NCBI RefSeq assembly: GCF_036345175.1
Contig: NZ_CP107780.1
Location: forward strand, 7,192,001-7,256,000
Length of the DNA: 64,000 nt
From: Streptomyces sp. NBC_00576
GTDB taxonomy: Bacteria > Actinomycetota > Actinomycetes > Streptomycetales > Streptomycetaceae
Direction: 5' to 3'
Both the position numbers and the translations under genes were made by a program. Below the pieces are notes generated by a model. It was not told where the DNA came from, ran no database searches, and saw only the letters and a program-made list of their open reading frames with translations. How positions within the stretch are numbered: the first letter of the stretch is position 1; every line of letters starts with the position of its first letter. Positions 7,311 to 15,913 of this stretch are shown in pieces.

Positions 7311-8195
7311 TCAGCCTGCGGCACCGCGCAGTAGATCCCCCAGTTTCAGTGCCGCCGGCAGCGGCGCCGCAGGCAACGCCAGGTGGACCGTCCGGCGCAG
7401 AGCGGGGTCGTCGACGCGGCACAGGGCCAGTTCCGCCGGGAGCGCCCAAGTGGCAAGCGACGGGACGAGGGCCACTCCCAGCCCTGCGGCCACGTAGCCG
7501 AACTTGCCTGTCCACTCCGCGATTCTGATGATCTTCCGTGGGGTGAAGCCGGCCCGGGCGCAGGCGTCGGCGAGCATGGTGGGGCGGTCGCCGTACGTGT
7601 CCTGGAGCCAGGCCTCGTCGCGCAGGTCGCGCAGATCGATCGACTCGGCTCCGGCCAGGGGGTGTTCGCGGTGGAGGGCGACGAACAGCTCGTCCTCCAG
7701 TAGAACGGCTGTCGTGGTGCCGTCGGCCGAGGGGAGGCCGGACGGATAGTCGCTCACCACGGCGAGGTCGAGCGCCCTCTCCGCGAGGCGCTCCATCAAT
7801 GTGGCGCTCCGGCCTTCGACGGCGACGATCTCGACGTCCGGTCTGGCCCGCCTGAACTCCCGTAGGGCAGTGGGCACCAGCGAGATGTTGGCGGTCGCGA
7901 AGGCTCCCACGCGGAGCATTCCGCCATGGCCCGCGTGGATCACGGTCAGCTCCTGCTCCGCCCGTGACAGACGTTCCAGTACGTCCACGGCGTGCCGGTG
8001 CAGCGCACTGCCGGCCGGGTTCAGACGTACGCCACGTGGGAGCCGTTCGAAGAGCGGGCCGCCCGCCTGCTGTTCGAGGGTGGCGATCCGCCGGGACACC
8101 GCGGACTGCGTGTAGTTGAGCTGGGTCGCCGCGGCGGTGAACGACCCGGTGTCGGCCACGGCTACCAGCAGGCGCAGCGCGTCGATCCCGAACAC
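7311..8195 (-). CDS. LysR-family transcriptional regulator
   Basis: A 294-residue LysR-type activator or repressor. The N-terminal winged helix-turn-helix is textbook (LLVAVADTGSFTAAATQLNYTQSAVSRRIATLE). The effector-binding domain follows from about residue 90 with an LRVGAFATANISLVP strand and a periplasmic-binding-like fold to the C-terminus. The start is a GTG at 8195. It is divergent from an M20 peptidase gene, 136 bases apart. The intergenic region holds a perfect TGCATGG-N3-CCATGCA palindrome, so it probably regulates both genes with the peptidase substrate or product as the signal. Confidence 0.9.
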   Translation of the reverse strand: MFGIDALRLLVAVADTGSFTAAATQLNYTQSAVSRRIATLEQQAGGPLFERLPRGVRLNPAGSALHRHAVDVLERLSRAEQELTVIHAGHGGMLRVGAFATANISLVPTALREFRRARPDVEIVAVEGRSATLMERLAERALDLAVVSDYPSGLPSADGTTTAVLLEDELFVALHREHPLAGAESIDLRDLRDEAWLQDTYGDRPTMLADACARAGFTPRKIIRIAEWTGKFGYVAAGLGVALVPSLATWALPAELALCRVDDPALRRTVHLALPAAPLPAALKLGDLLRGAAG

Positions 8196-8238
8196 ATCTC
8201 CCCGTTCCTGAAGTTTCTGGCTTCTGGCATTCCTTCAG

Positions 8239-8255
8239 TGCATGGCTTCCATGCA
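8239..8255. promoter_or_regulatory. LysR-type operator between divergent genes
   Basis: Seven-base arms TGCATGG and CCATGCA around a three-base spacer, placed 44 bases from the regulator start and 77 bases before the peptidase start. The position and dyad symmetry fit a LysR recognition site. Confidence 0.5.
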
Positions 8256-8331
8256 ATCTAGTCGCTGGTGGAATGTGTTGGCCCTTCGTAACGTCTTATG
8301 ACGCCGCAAATTCGCAGTCCGAGGGGGAAAC

Positions 8332-9462
8332 GTGAGTGCTCTGCCCGCCATGCTGGCCGATCTTGAGCAACTCGTGGTCTGCGAGTCCTTCTCCGCCGAC
8401 CATGCGGCCGTTGCCCGCAGCGCAGAGGTGGTCGGCGCGCTCGGCGCGAGGCTGTTGGGTGCGGTGCCGGAGACGATCGTGGTCGACGGTGTGACCCACC
8501 TGCGGTGGACCTTCGGCACCCCGCGCGTGCTGCTGGTGGGCCACCACGACACGGTGTGGCCGGTGGGCTCGCTGGAGACCCACCCCTGGTCGGTGGCCGA
8601 CGGGGTCGCCCGGGGCCCCGGTGTCCTGGACATGAAGGCGGGACTGGTGCAGATGTTCCACGCGCTGGCGTCCCTGCCGTCCCCGGAGGGTGTGTGCGTG
8701 CTGGTCACCGGGGACGAGGAGGTCGGCTCCCCGACTTCCCGGGGGCTGATCGAGGAGTCCGCGCGCGGTCTTGCGGCCGCCTTTGTGCTGGAGGCGTCCG
8801 CAGACGAAACGGGCGCACTCAAGACCGCCCGCAAGGGCACCTCACGGTACGAAGTCGTGGTGCACGGCAAGGCCGCCCACGCGGGGTTGGAACCGCACCT
8901 GGGGATCAACGCCGCGGTCGAGGCCGCTCACCAGGTGCTGGCCATCGCCGGTCTCGGAGCCTCGATGGGTGGCGCCGCTGCAGCCGAAGGCACATGTCCG
9001 GTACTGGGAGCCCCGACCATCACCCCCACCCTGGTGTCGGCCGGCAGCACACTCAACACCGTGCCCGCGCAGGCGAAGATCGCCGTGGACGTACGTGTGC
9101 CGACCCTGGCGGCGCAGGACCGTGTCGACGAGCTCATGCGCGGGCTCACCGCCCGGACACCGGGGGCCCGGCTGACCGTACTGGGCGGGAGGAAGCGGCC
9201 GCCGATGGAGCCCGGTTCCTCCGCCGGACTGTTCGCGCTTGCTTCCCGCATCGCGTCTGAACTGGGCCAGGAGCCACTGCGGGGAATCGCCGTCGGCGGC
9301 GCCTCGGACGGCAACTACACGGCGGCCGTGGGCTGCCCGACGCTGGACGGTCTGGGCGCCGTCGGCAGGGGTGCGCATGCGGACACCGAGCATGTGATGA
9401 TCGCGACGATGGTCCCCCGTACCCAACTGCTCGCTGAACTCGTCGCCCGGACACGGCAGTAG
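8332..9462 (+). CDS. M20 family metallopeptidase (carboxypeptidase G2-like)
   Basis: A 376-residue cytoplasmic zinc hydrolase that removes a C-terminal or N-acyl amino acid. Metal and catalytic motifs are in place: LLVGHHDTVWP (His and Asp), GPGVLDMKAGL (bridging Asp), VTGDEEVGSP (general base Glu plus metal Glu), and the C-terminal GAVGRGAHADTEHV His. The dimerisation lobe carries the RKGTSRYEVVVHGKAAHAG motif. The GNA-type GGASDGNYTAA segment is typical of the glutamate carboxypeptidase subgroup. The GTG at 8332 has a GAGGGGG ribosome-binding site. Control by the divergent LysR gene is likely. Confidence 0.88.
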   Translation: MSALPAMLADLEQLVVCESFSADHAAVARSAEVVGALGARLLGAVPETIVVDGVTHLRWTFGTPRVLLVGHHDTVWPVGSLETHPWSVADGVARGPGVLDMKAGLVQMFHALASLPSPEGVCVLVTGDEEVGSPTSRGLIEESARGLAAAFVLEASADETGALKTARKGTSRYEVVVHGKAAHAGLEPHLGINAAVEAAHQVLAIAGLGASMGGAAAAEGTCPVLGAPTITPTLVSAGSTLNTVPAQAKIAVDVRVPTLAAQDRVDELMRGLTARTPGARLTVLGGRKRPPMEPGSSAGLFALASRIASELGQEPLRGIAVGGASDGNYTAAVGCPTLDGLGAVGRGAHADTEHVMIATMVPRTQLLAELVARTRQ

Positions 9463-9502
9463 CTCGCCCGATCCCCGTCACTCCTTCGTGAAGCAGAGGC
9501 TC

Positions 9503-10243
9503 ATGACCACAAAGGCACCCACGCCCCAGTCGCTCTCACCCGAGGTCGCCGCACTGGCCGCGCGTCACCAACTCGGCGTGCTGGAGGGCTCGTTCGCCCC
9601 CAAGCGGCTCGGCGTACTGATGTTCCTCGCGTACCTCAACATGCTCTTCGTTCTCTCGGCGTTCTTTCTGGTTCCCGGGTTGCTGTGGTTCTGGTGGCTG
9701 CGGCGCTTCCCCAACTTCAGCAGGAAGCAGGCCGCCAAGCGTCTCCACCTGTTCGAGTACGGGATGATCGTGCAACCGCAGTCCGGGGATGGCATGACCG
9801 CCTTCCGTTGGGACTCCGCGAAGGTCTACCAGGACATCACTCAGTTGATCGTCAACGGTGTCCCCACCCCCGCCAAGTACCTCTACTCCGTGGTCGCCCC
9901 GAGCTTCGGCGGAGCTGAGATCACGGAGTTCTACGAGAGCCCCGACACCTGGGGCCCCTGGATGCAGGAGGCGGTACTCCGTGCTCAGGGGCAGAAGGTC
10001 CTGGAAGCGGTGTCGGACGGCGGGACGAGCGACTTCGGCGCTTTCTCGGTCTCGCGTACCGGCGTGGCCGCCACAGGGAAACGCGCTCTTCCGTGGTCCG
10101 ACGTCCAGGAGATAGTCGTCATAGGAGGCAGCGTCCGCGTCATGAAGTCCGCCGAGTCCAGCCCCTGGTTCACGGCCAAGGTCAGCGGTGTCGCGAATCT
10201 CCACCTCTTCCTGGCTCTCGCCGAAAGCCTCGGCGGGAAGTAG
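9503..10243 (+). CDS. membrane-anchored DUF6585-like protein
   Basis: A 246-residue protein of unknown function. Residues 15-30 hold an ALAARHQLGVLEGSF-type helix, followed by one or two membrane helices (LGVLMFLAYLNMLFVLSAFFLVPGL) that end in an aromatic WFWWLRRFP segment. The remaining two-thirds is soluble and looks like two PH-like or DUF6585-type beta domains (HLFEYGMIVQP, FRWDSAKVYQDITQ; GAFSVSRTGVAATGKRALPWSDVQEI). The ATG at 9503 is preferred; a GTG at 9488 is in frame without a better ribosome-binding site. A bidirectional terminator separates it from the convergent endonuclease gene. Confidence 0.6.
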   Translation: MTTKAPTPQSLSPEVAALAARHQLGVLEGSFAPKRLGVLMFLAYLNMLFVLSAFFLVPGLLWFWWLRRFPNFSRKQAAKRLHLFEYGMIVQPQSGDGMTAFRWDSAKVYQDITQLIVNGVPTPAKYLYSVVAPSFGGAEITEFYESPDTWGPWMQEAVLRAQGQKVLEAVSDGGTSDFGAFSVSRTGVAATGKRALPWSDVQEIVVIGGSVRVMKSAESSPWFTAKVSGVANLHLFLALAESLGGK

Positions 10244-10251
10244 CCGACGCA

Positions 10252-10282
10252 CTGAACGCCCCGTGGATCGCGGGGCGTTCAG
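10252..10282. terminator. bidirectional hairpin terminator
   Basis: A perfect 12-bp stem CTGAACGCCCCG/CGGGGCGTTCAG with a seven-base loop, between the convergent DUF6585-like and endonuclease I genes. Confidence 0.7.
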
Positions 10283-10298
10283 GTCGGAAACGGTGCGG

Positions 10299-11108
10299 CT
10301 ACCAGATCGCCTCGACCCACTCCGGGTGGTCGATGAACGGGTTGCGGTTGTGCTGGTAGGTGTCGTAGATGACCTGGTTGCGCTTCTCCTCGAAGGCGCT
10401 GGGCGGGTCCGCCTCGCTCCAGGCCTTGAGCACGGCGAGCTTGCCCATGTACGGGTTGCTGCCGTTGCCCACCTTCTCGTTGGGCTCCAGGTCGGCGAAG
10501 CCGTCGTCACCCTCGTAGCGCACGGCCATGTAGAGGATCATGCGGGCCACGTCGCCCCGGTCCGCGGCGCGCGGCGCGAAGGAGTCGGAGTCGACGGTGC
10601 TGCCGCCGCCGTTGGTGACGGTGCTGCCGCCGTTGTCGAAGTCCAGGTTGCCACGGGTGCTGTTGACCTGGACGTCGCAGGGGCGCAGGTGGTGCAGATC
10701 CGTGCCGGGGCCGGTCACCTCGCCGAAGTCGCCGTGGGACTTGGCCCAGGTGTGCTCGCGGTTCCAGTCGCCGACGTCGCCGCCGTTGAGGGTCTTGCTG
10801 CGCGAGACACCGCTGTACAGCAGGATCACGTTGCTGCTGTTGTTCGGGTCCTGGTCGGTGACCTTGAGGGCGTCCCAGACCGCGGAGTACGAGATCTTCG
10901 TCTGGCTGCTGATGATCGTGTGCAGCGAGGACTTGAGGGTCGTGCCGGTCTTGCCGACCGCGTTCTTGTAGTACGTCGCGTCGTAGGCGGTCGTTGTCGC
11001 GCCGGCCGGGGTCGCGGTCATGGTGGGGATGGCGAGGGCCGCCAGGACGGTCGACGTGGCGAGCGCCACGGTCTTCCAACGGCGGGTGCGTATCTGCGTC
11101 GCGGGCAT
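10299..11108 (-). CDS. secreted endonuclease I family nuclease
   Basis: A 269-residue exported DNase. The signal peptide is clear (RTRRWKTVALATSTVLAALA, cleavage near PAGA-TT). The mature protein has the endonuclease I signature: WNREHTWAKSHGDFG near residues 130-145, DLHHLRPCDVQVNSTRGN near 155-175, and the later RGDVARMILYMAVRY helix. In this beta-beta-alpha-metal family the His/Glu pair and the RGN motif build the Mg site for non-specific DNA or RNA cleavage. Streptomycetes secrete such enzymes to scavenge nucleotides and phosphate. The gene stands alone on the minus strand. Confidence 0.88.
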   Translation of the reverse strand: MPATQIRTRRWKTVALATSTVLAALAIPTMTATPAGATTTAYDATYYKNAVGKTGTTLKSSLHTIISSQTKISYSAVWDALKVTDQDPNNSSNVILLYSGVSRSKTLNGGDVGDWNREHTWAKSHGDFGEVTGPGTDLHHLRPCDVQVNSTRGNLDFDNGGSTVTNGGGSTVDSDSFAPRAADRGDVARMILYMAVRYEGDDGFADLEPNEKVGNGSNPYMGKLAVLKAWSEADPPSAFEEKRNQVIYDTYQHNRNPFIDHPEWVEAIW

Positions 11109-11265
11109 CGGGGGTGTCCGTTCTACGCGTGTCGAATGGGGGAGGCATTCGGGAGCGTGACATGGACATGCGTTTCAGGCAATGAACTGCACGTGTCTGT
11201 TGGGTGACTTAAACCGGCAACTCGGTTGATTTCGGCGCCATTTGACGCGCGTAGAGCGAAACGGG

Positions 11266-11295
11266 GGCCCTTGACCGGCGTTCCGGTCAAGGGCC
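11266..11295 (-). terminator. 13-bp perfect hairpin after the mannosyltransferase gene
   Basis: GGCCCTTGACCGG and its exact complement around a CGTT loop, seven bases beyond the stop codon at 11302. A typical GC-rich Streptomyces terminator. Confidence 0.75.
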
Positions 11296-11301
11296 ACTCG
11301 G

Positions 11302-13590
11302 TCAGCTGACGTCCGACGCGTCCAGACGGTAGATCGAGGACGCGGACGAGCTCGATGAGTCAGACGAGTTGGACGAGTTGGACGAGTTGGACGAGTTGGA
11401 CGAGTCAGTGGGCGACTCCGTCGACGCGCTGCCGCTGTACTCGCTCTCCTGCACCGCCGTGCCGTGCTCCTGCACCCAGGCCGTGACCTCCGAGCTGAGG
11501 CTGGAGCCGCCCATGCCGCCCCCGCCGCCCATGCCGCCGCCGAGCTGGATGTAGTGCAACTCGCCCTTCTTCACCAGCTCCTTGAGCTTGGCCAGGGTCA
11601 TCGCCTTGTCGGTACCGGTCCAGCCCCACATGGAGATCACCGGCTCACCGCTGCTCACGATCAGCTGCGCCGCACCCTGCGAATTGGACACCGCCAGCAG
11701 CCACTTGGCGCCGTCCTGGTGCTTCTTCAGGTACGTGATCAGCTCGCTGTCGGCGCCGCCGCCCATGCCGCCCCCGCCGCCCGTACCTCCGCCGCCGGCC
11801 ATGCCGCCGGGCTGCCCGCCCTGCTCACCGGTGCCGCCGGGCGCCCCGCTGGGCATACCGCCACTGGGCGGCGTACCCATCTGACCGCCCTGCCGGCCGC
11901 CTTGTTGCTGACCGGCCTCGGCCTGGCCACCCTGTTGCTGACCCTGCTGCCCGTTCTGCTGCCCCGGTCCGCCGCTGCCGCCGGGGAAGCCGCCGCCCGT
12001 GCGACCGCCGCCACCCCCGCCGCCACCCGGGCCGCCCATGCCGCCGCCCGTCGAAGGCCCCGCCGTCGGGTTCGTGCCGCCCATGCCGCCGCCGCCCGTC
12101 GCGGAGGTCTCCGCGAAGGAGTACGCAGCCGGGCCGGCCACCGCCGCGACGATCGCCGCCACCACGGAGGCCGCCAGGAGTTGCACTCGCCGTCCGCTGC
12201 GGAAGACCAGCAGACCCGTGATCGCCAAGCCCATCACCACGGCGATCGTCGGCCACAGCCACGCGTTCCAGTCGGCGCTCCGGCGCAGCAGGACGATCGA
12301 CCAGACGCCGGTGACGCCGAGGGCCAGCGGGAGTACCCACACCCACCGCTTGTCGGTGCGGAACGCGCGCAGCAGGAGGACGCCGCCGCCACCGCACAGC
12401 GCCGCGATGCCGGGCGCGAGGGCGGTCGTGTAGTACGGGTGCATCGTGCCCTCGGCCATGGCGAAGGTGAGGTAGTGCAGCAGCGTCCAGCCGCCCCACA
12501 TGAGTAGTGCGGCGCGAGTCGCGTTCGTACGCGGGGCTCGGCCGCAGAGCACCAGGCCACCCACCAGCGCGATGCTCGCGAAGGGGATCAGCCATGAGAT
12601 CTGGCCGCCGAGGATCTCGTTGAACATCCGGCCGATGCCCGCGGTCCCGGAGAAGCCGCCGCCTCCGCCACCACCGCCCCCGCCGTTGCCCTCGCCGCCG
12701 AGGACGCGGCCGAGGCCGTTGTAGCCCATGATCAGGTTCCAGGCGCTGCCGTCCGTCGAGCCGCCGATGTACGGGCGTTCGTCGGCCGGTACGAGGGTCA
12801 CGGCCGTGGCCCACCAGAAGCTGGCCACCGCGAGCGCGACGCCCGCGAGCAGCAGGTTCACGATCCGCTTCACGAGGCCCACGTTGGCCGCGTACAGGTA
12901 GACCGCGAAGACGGCGGGCAGTGCGATGTAGCCCTGGAGCATCTTCGTGTTGAAGGCGAGGCCGAAGCACACCGCCGAGCCGATCAGCGGCAGCAGCTTG
13001 CCGTCGCGCGTGGCGCGCAGGGCGAGGGCCGCGCCGGCCACCATCAGGCAGACCAGCAGCGTGTCGGGGTTGTTGTCGCGGTTGATGGCCACGGTGATCG
13101 GGGTGAGCGCCAGGACCAGCGCGGCCACGGTGGCCGCCGCGTGCCCGAACACCCGCTTCACGCAGGAGTGCAGGATCCAGATGGTGCCGAGCGCGGACGC
13201 GATCAGTGGCGCCATCATCTGCCAGGTGCCGTAGCCGAACAGGCGGCAGGACAGGCCCATGACCATGAGGACGAAGGGTGGCTTGTCGACGGTGAGGAAG
13301 TTCCCCGCGTCGAGCGAGCCGAAGAACCACGCCTTCCAGCTCTGCGTGCCGCTCAGCACGGCAGCGCTGTAGAAGCTGTTGAGGCCGGAGGAGGAGAGGT
13401 TCCAGGAGTACAGGGCCCCGGCCAGCAGCATGATCGCGAGCAGCGCGGGCAGCGACCAGCGCGGCGCCTTCTCGGGCGTGCCGGGCACGCCTGACGCGGT
13501 GGGGGCCGGTGGAGCCACGGGCGCCGCGGGATCGGCGGCAGCGGGGGTGGTCTCCGGAGCGTGGGGGTGAGGGTCGGTGGCAGATGTCAC
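11302..13590 (-). CDS. ArnT/PMT-like (GT39-type) polytopic mannosyltransferase
   Basis: A 762-residue integral membrane glycosyltransferase. After a Pro/Ala-rich cytoplasmic N-terminus come about 11-12 membrane helices. The first periplasmic loop holds GLNSFYSAAVLSGTQSW and NFLTVDKPPFVLM, the position of the acidic catalytic motif in PMT_2 proteins. NRDNNPDTLLV follows in the next loop. These enzymes move a sugar from a polyprenyl phosphate to a protein or lipid acceptor outside the cell. The second half is odd: a long Gly-rich linker (poly-Gly runs, Gln-Gly repeats), a soluble domain (DSELITYLKKHQDGAKWLLAVS), and a C-terminal Ser/Asn repeat tail. The hairpin at 11266-11295 terminates it. Confidence 0.85.
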   Translation of the reverse strand: MTSATDPHPHAPETTPAAADPAAPVAPPAPTASGVPGTPEKAPRWSLPALLAIMLLAGALYSWNLSSSGLNSFYSAAVLSGTQSWKAWFFGSLDAGNFLTVDKPPFVLMVMGLSCRLFGYGTWQMMAPLIASALGTIWILHSCVKRVFGHAAATVAALVLALTPITVAINRDNNPDTLLVCLMVAGAALALRATRDGKLLPLIGSAVCFGLAFNTKMLQGYIALPAVFAVYLYAANVGLVKRIVNLLLAGVALAVASFWWATAVTLVPADERPYIGGSTDGSAWNLIMGYNGLGRVLGGEGNGGGGGGGGGGFSGTAGIGRMFNEILGGQISWLIPFASIALVGGLVLCGRAPRTNATRAALLMWGGWTLLHYLTFAMAEGTMHPYYTTALAPGIAALCGGGGVLLLRAFRTDKRWVWVLPLALGVTGVWSIVLLRRSADWNAWLWPTIAVVMGLAITGLLVFRSGRRVQLLAASVVAAIVAAVAGPAAYSFAETSATGGGGMGGTNPTAGPSTGGGMGGPGGGGGGGGRTGGGFPGGSGGPGQQNGQQGQQQGGQAEAGQQQGGRQGGQMGTPPSGGMPSGAPGGTGEQGGQPGGMAGGGGTGGGGGMGGGADSELITYLKKHQDGAKWLLAVSNSQGAAQLIVSSGEPVISMWGWTGTDKAMTLAKLKELVKKGELHYIQLGGGMGGGGGMGGSSLSSEVTAWVQEHGTAVQESEYSGSASTESPTDSSNSSNSSNSSNSSDSSSSSASSIYRLDASDVS
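11363..11407. repeat. 9-bp tandem repeat coding the Ser/Asn tail
   Basis: Four perfect copies of GACGAGTTG and a fifth partial copy. On the minus strand they encode repeated Ser-Asn-Ser triplets at the end of the mannosyltransferase. Such arrays change length by slippage, so tail length may vary between strains. Confidence 0.85.
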
Positions 13591-13797
13591 CAGCGAATCG
13601 TGCGAACGGGGAGTGGGCGGGGACTGTGGTGCACCTGGGGACCGGCTGTGAATTCTGGAAACAGTGCGTTACGTGTGGTGCATGCTCTCCCCAAAGAAGT
13701 GTGGCCAGGCGTACAACCATTCGTACGTGCATGTGAGTCAAAGGAGACCAGCGTGCCGGGGGCAGGCTGACGTCTTTCACGGGGATGGGGAACCTCC

Positions 13798-14691
13798 ATG
13801 ACTCACACTCACCACATATCCGCGGGCCGCCGCATATCCAGATCGGCGAGATCAGCGCGTGCTCGCGTACTCGGCGGTGCCGCTGTCTGCGTCACGACCG
13901 CGCTGGCCCTCCTGGCCACCGCCGCACCAGCCAACGCGGCCCCGGCGGCCGTCAGTTGTACGTCCGCCAAGGCCGGCCTCGCCACCAAGCTGAAGCGGGA
14001 CATCACGTCCGCCCTCGCCGGGCGCCGAGGCTCCATCAGCATCGGTGTCTACGACCGCACGACCCAGACGACGTGCGCGTACCGGGCGCAGACCGCCTTC
14101 GACTCCGCCAGTGTCGTCAAGGTGACCGTCCTGGCGACCCTGCTCTGGGACGCCCAGAAGACCCAACGCGCCCTGACCGCCCGGGAGAAGAGCCTCTCCC
14201 AGGCCATGATCACCAAGTCGGACAACGCCGCGACCACAAAGCTGTGGAGCCAGCTGGGCCTGACGAAGATCAAGGGCTTCCTCACGGCCGCCGCCATGAC
14301 CCAGACCAAACCCGGCGCGAACGGCTACTGGGGGCTCACCCAGATCACCGCCCGCGACGAACAGAAGCTCCTCATGCTCACCACCCTCACCAACCGGGTC
14401 CTGAGCGACAACTCCCGTGCGTACATACAGAAGTTGATGAGCGAGGTCATCGCGTCCCAGCGCTGGGGTACGCCGAAGGGCGTGCCCTCGGGTGTCTCCG
14501 TGCACGTCAAGAACGGCTGGCTGCAACGCGCCTCGTACGGCTGGCGGGTGCACAGCATCGGTACGTTCAAGGGCCGTGGCCACGACTACATGATCACGGT
14601 GCTCACGCACGGCAACAGCACCTGGAACTACGGCATCGCGACGATCGAGGGCGTCGCCAAGGTCGTCCACCGGGATCTCGCGGCGAGCTGA
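13798..14691 (+). CDS. secreted class A beta-lactamase-like serine hydrolase
   Basis: A 297-residue exported protein of the beta-lactamase/PBP fold. An Arg-rich N-terminus leads to the hydrophobic core CVTTALALLATAAP and an ANA-AP cleavage site near residue 48. The catalytic motifs are S105-V-V-K108 (SxxK) and S141-D-N143 (SDN). The third motif reads K238-N-G instead of K-T/S-G, and I see no clear Glu166-type omega-loop base. True class A enzymes need Glu166 for deacylation, so this is more likely a penicillin-binding or peptidoglycan-related hydrolase than a drug-resistance enzyme. It is divergent from the mannosyltransferase gene, 207 bases apart. Confidence 0.75.
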   Translation: MTHTHHISAGRRISRSARSARARVLGGAAVCVTTALALLATAAPANAAPAAVSCTSAKAGLATKLKRDITSALAGRRGSISIGVYDRTTQTTCAYRAQTAFDSASVVKVTVLATLLWDAQKTQRALTAREKSLSQAMITKSDNAATTKLWSQLGLTKIKGFLTAAAMTQTKPGANGYWGLTQITARDEQKLLMLTTLTNRVLSDNSRAYIQKLMSEVIASQRWGTPKGVPSGVSVHVKNGWLQRASYGWRVHSIGTFKGRGHDYMITVLTHGNSTWNYGIATIEGVAKVVHRDLAAS

Positions 14692-14758
14692 CCGCGAACC
14701 GGCTGCACTTCACCGCAGCGCCTCTCGGCCGTCACCGACCCGCCCTACGGTGACGGCC

Positions 14759-15814
14759 ATGCGCCTGCGAACCCTGCGAAGCCCTCGAACCCTGCTCGCC
14801 ACCGTCACCGCCGGTCTGGCGGCGGCCACCTGCCTCACCGCCGCCGGACCGGTGAACGCCAACTCCCGCACAGATACCGCCTGTTCGCCCGCCGTCTCCA
14901 TCGACCGCTTCTCCGACGCGCTCGACAAGACGACGTACGACGGCACGTTCGTCGGCAACCTCTCCGCGCTCGCGGTCGACCGGAACGGCGACCTCGCCGC
15001 CCTGTCCGACCGCTCCTCCCTCTTCACTCTCGACCGGAGAACCCTGACCCCGACGAGCGTCGTCCCCCTCGCCGACGAGACGGGCGCCGCGCTCGACTCC
15101 GAGGGTCTGGTCGTCGACCTGGACGGCACCCGGCTCGTCTCCTCGGAGACGGAACCCTCCGTGCGCCGTTACTCCCGCGACGGCCGCATCCTCGGCCGCC
15201 TCCCGGTGCCGGACGCGCTCCGTGTCACCCCGGCCGGCCGCGCCACCGCCAACCAGACCTTCGAGGGGCTCACGCTCCTCCCCGGGGGCCGTACGCTCCT
15301 CGCGTCCATGGAGTACGCGATCTCCGGTGACTCCACCGGCATCGTCCGCTTCCAGACCTGGGAGCGGCACGGGAAACGGTTCGCACTCGGCGCCCAGTAC
15401 GCCTACCGCACCGACACCGGCCTGGGCGTCCCCGAGGTCGCCGCCACCCCCGACGGCCGCCTCCTCGTCCTGGAGCGCGGTTTCACCGCCGGCGTCGGCA
15501 ACACGGTCCGCCTCTACCTGGCCGACCCGCGCCACGCCACGGACACGAGCGGCGTCGAGAACCTCACCGGTCAGGGGGACACCGTCGAGGGCGGCGTAAG
15601 GCTGATCAAGAAGACGCTTCTCGCCGACATCGTGAACTGTCCGTCACTGGGAGCGACCGCCAAGCAGCCCCAGCCCAACCTGCTCCTCGACAACATCGAG
15701 GGCATGGTGATCACTGGCGGCACCTGCGGATCCCTGCGCGTCCTCCTGGTCAGCGACGACAACCAGAACGCCGTACAGACGACCCGCTTCTACTACCTGC
15801 GCGTACGCGCCTGA
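14759..15814 (+). CDS. secreted phytase-like esterase/beta-propeller protein
   Basis: A 351-residue exported protein of the 'esterase-like activity of phytase' family. Signal peptide: RLRTLRSPRTLLATV, a hydrophobic Ala-rich core, then cleavage near VNA-NS. The mature protein shows propeller-type motifs: GNLSALAVDRNGDLAALSD, DSEGLVVDLDGTRLVSSE, TFEGLTLLPGGRTLLASME, VPEVAATPDGRLLVLERGF, and a terminal NIEGMVI segment with two Cys nearby. Members of this family bind calcium and hydrolyse phosphoesters, but the substrate here is not shown. The ATG at 14759 is preferred to the in-frame GTG at 14750 because it gives a standard signal peptide. Confidence 0.8.
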   Translation: MRLRTLRSPRTLLATVTAGLAAATCLTAAGPVNANSRTDTACSPAVSIDRFSDALDKTTYDGTFVGNLSALAVDRNGDLAALSDRSSLFTLDRRTLTPTSVVPLADETGAALDSEGLVVDLDGTRLVSSETEPSVRRYSRDGRILGRLPVPDALRVTPAGRATANQTFEGLTLLPGGRTLLASMEYAISGDSTGIVRFQTWERHGKRFALGAQYAYRTDTGLGVPEVAATPDGRLLVLERGFTAGVGNTVRLYLADPRHATDTSGVENLTGQGDTVEGGVRLIKKTLLADIVNCPSLGATAKQPQPNLLLDNIEGMVITGGTCGSLRVLLVSDDNQNAVQTTRFYYLRVRA

Positions 15815-15819
15815 CCGCG

Positions 15820-15840
15820 CCCTCCGACTGTTGCGGAGGG
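15820..15840 (+). terminator. hairpin after the phytase-like gene
   Basis: A seven-base stem CCCTCCG/CGGAGGG with a seven-base loop, six bases after the stop codon. Confidence 0.5.
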
Positions 15841-15913
15841 ATGAAATCCGCTTCCGCCCGTGTTGGTGCTTACCGGCGGAGTGCGGAATCGCGGATCTAC
15901 GGAAGGCGCCGGA

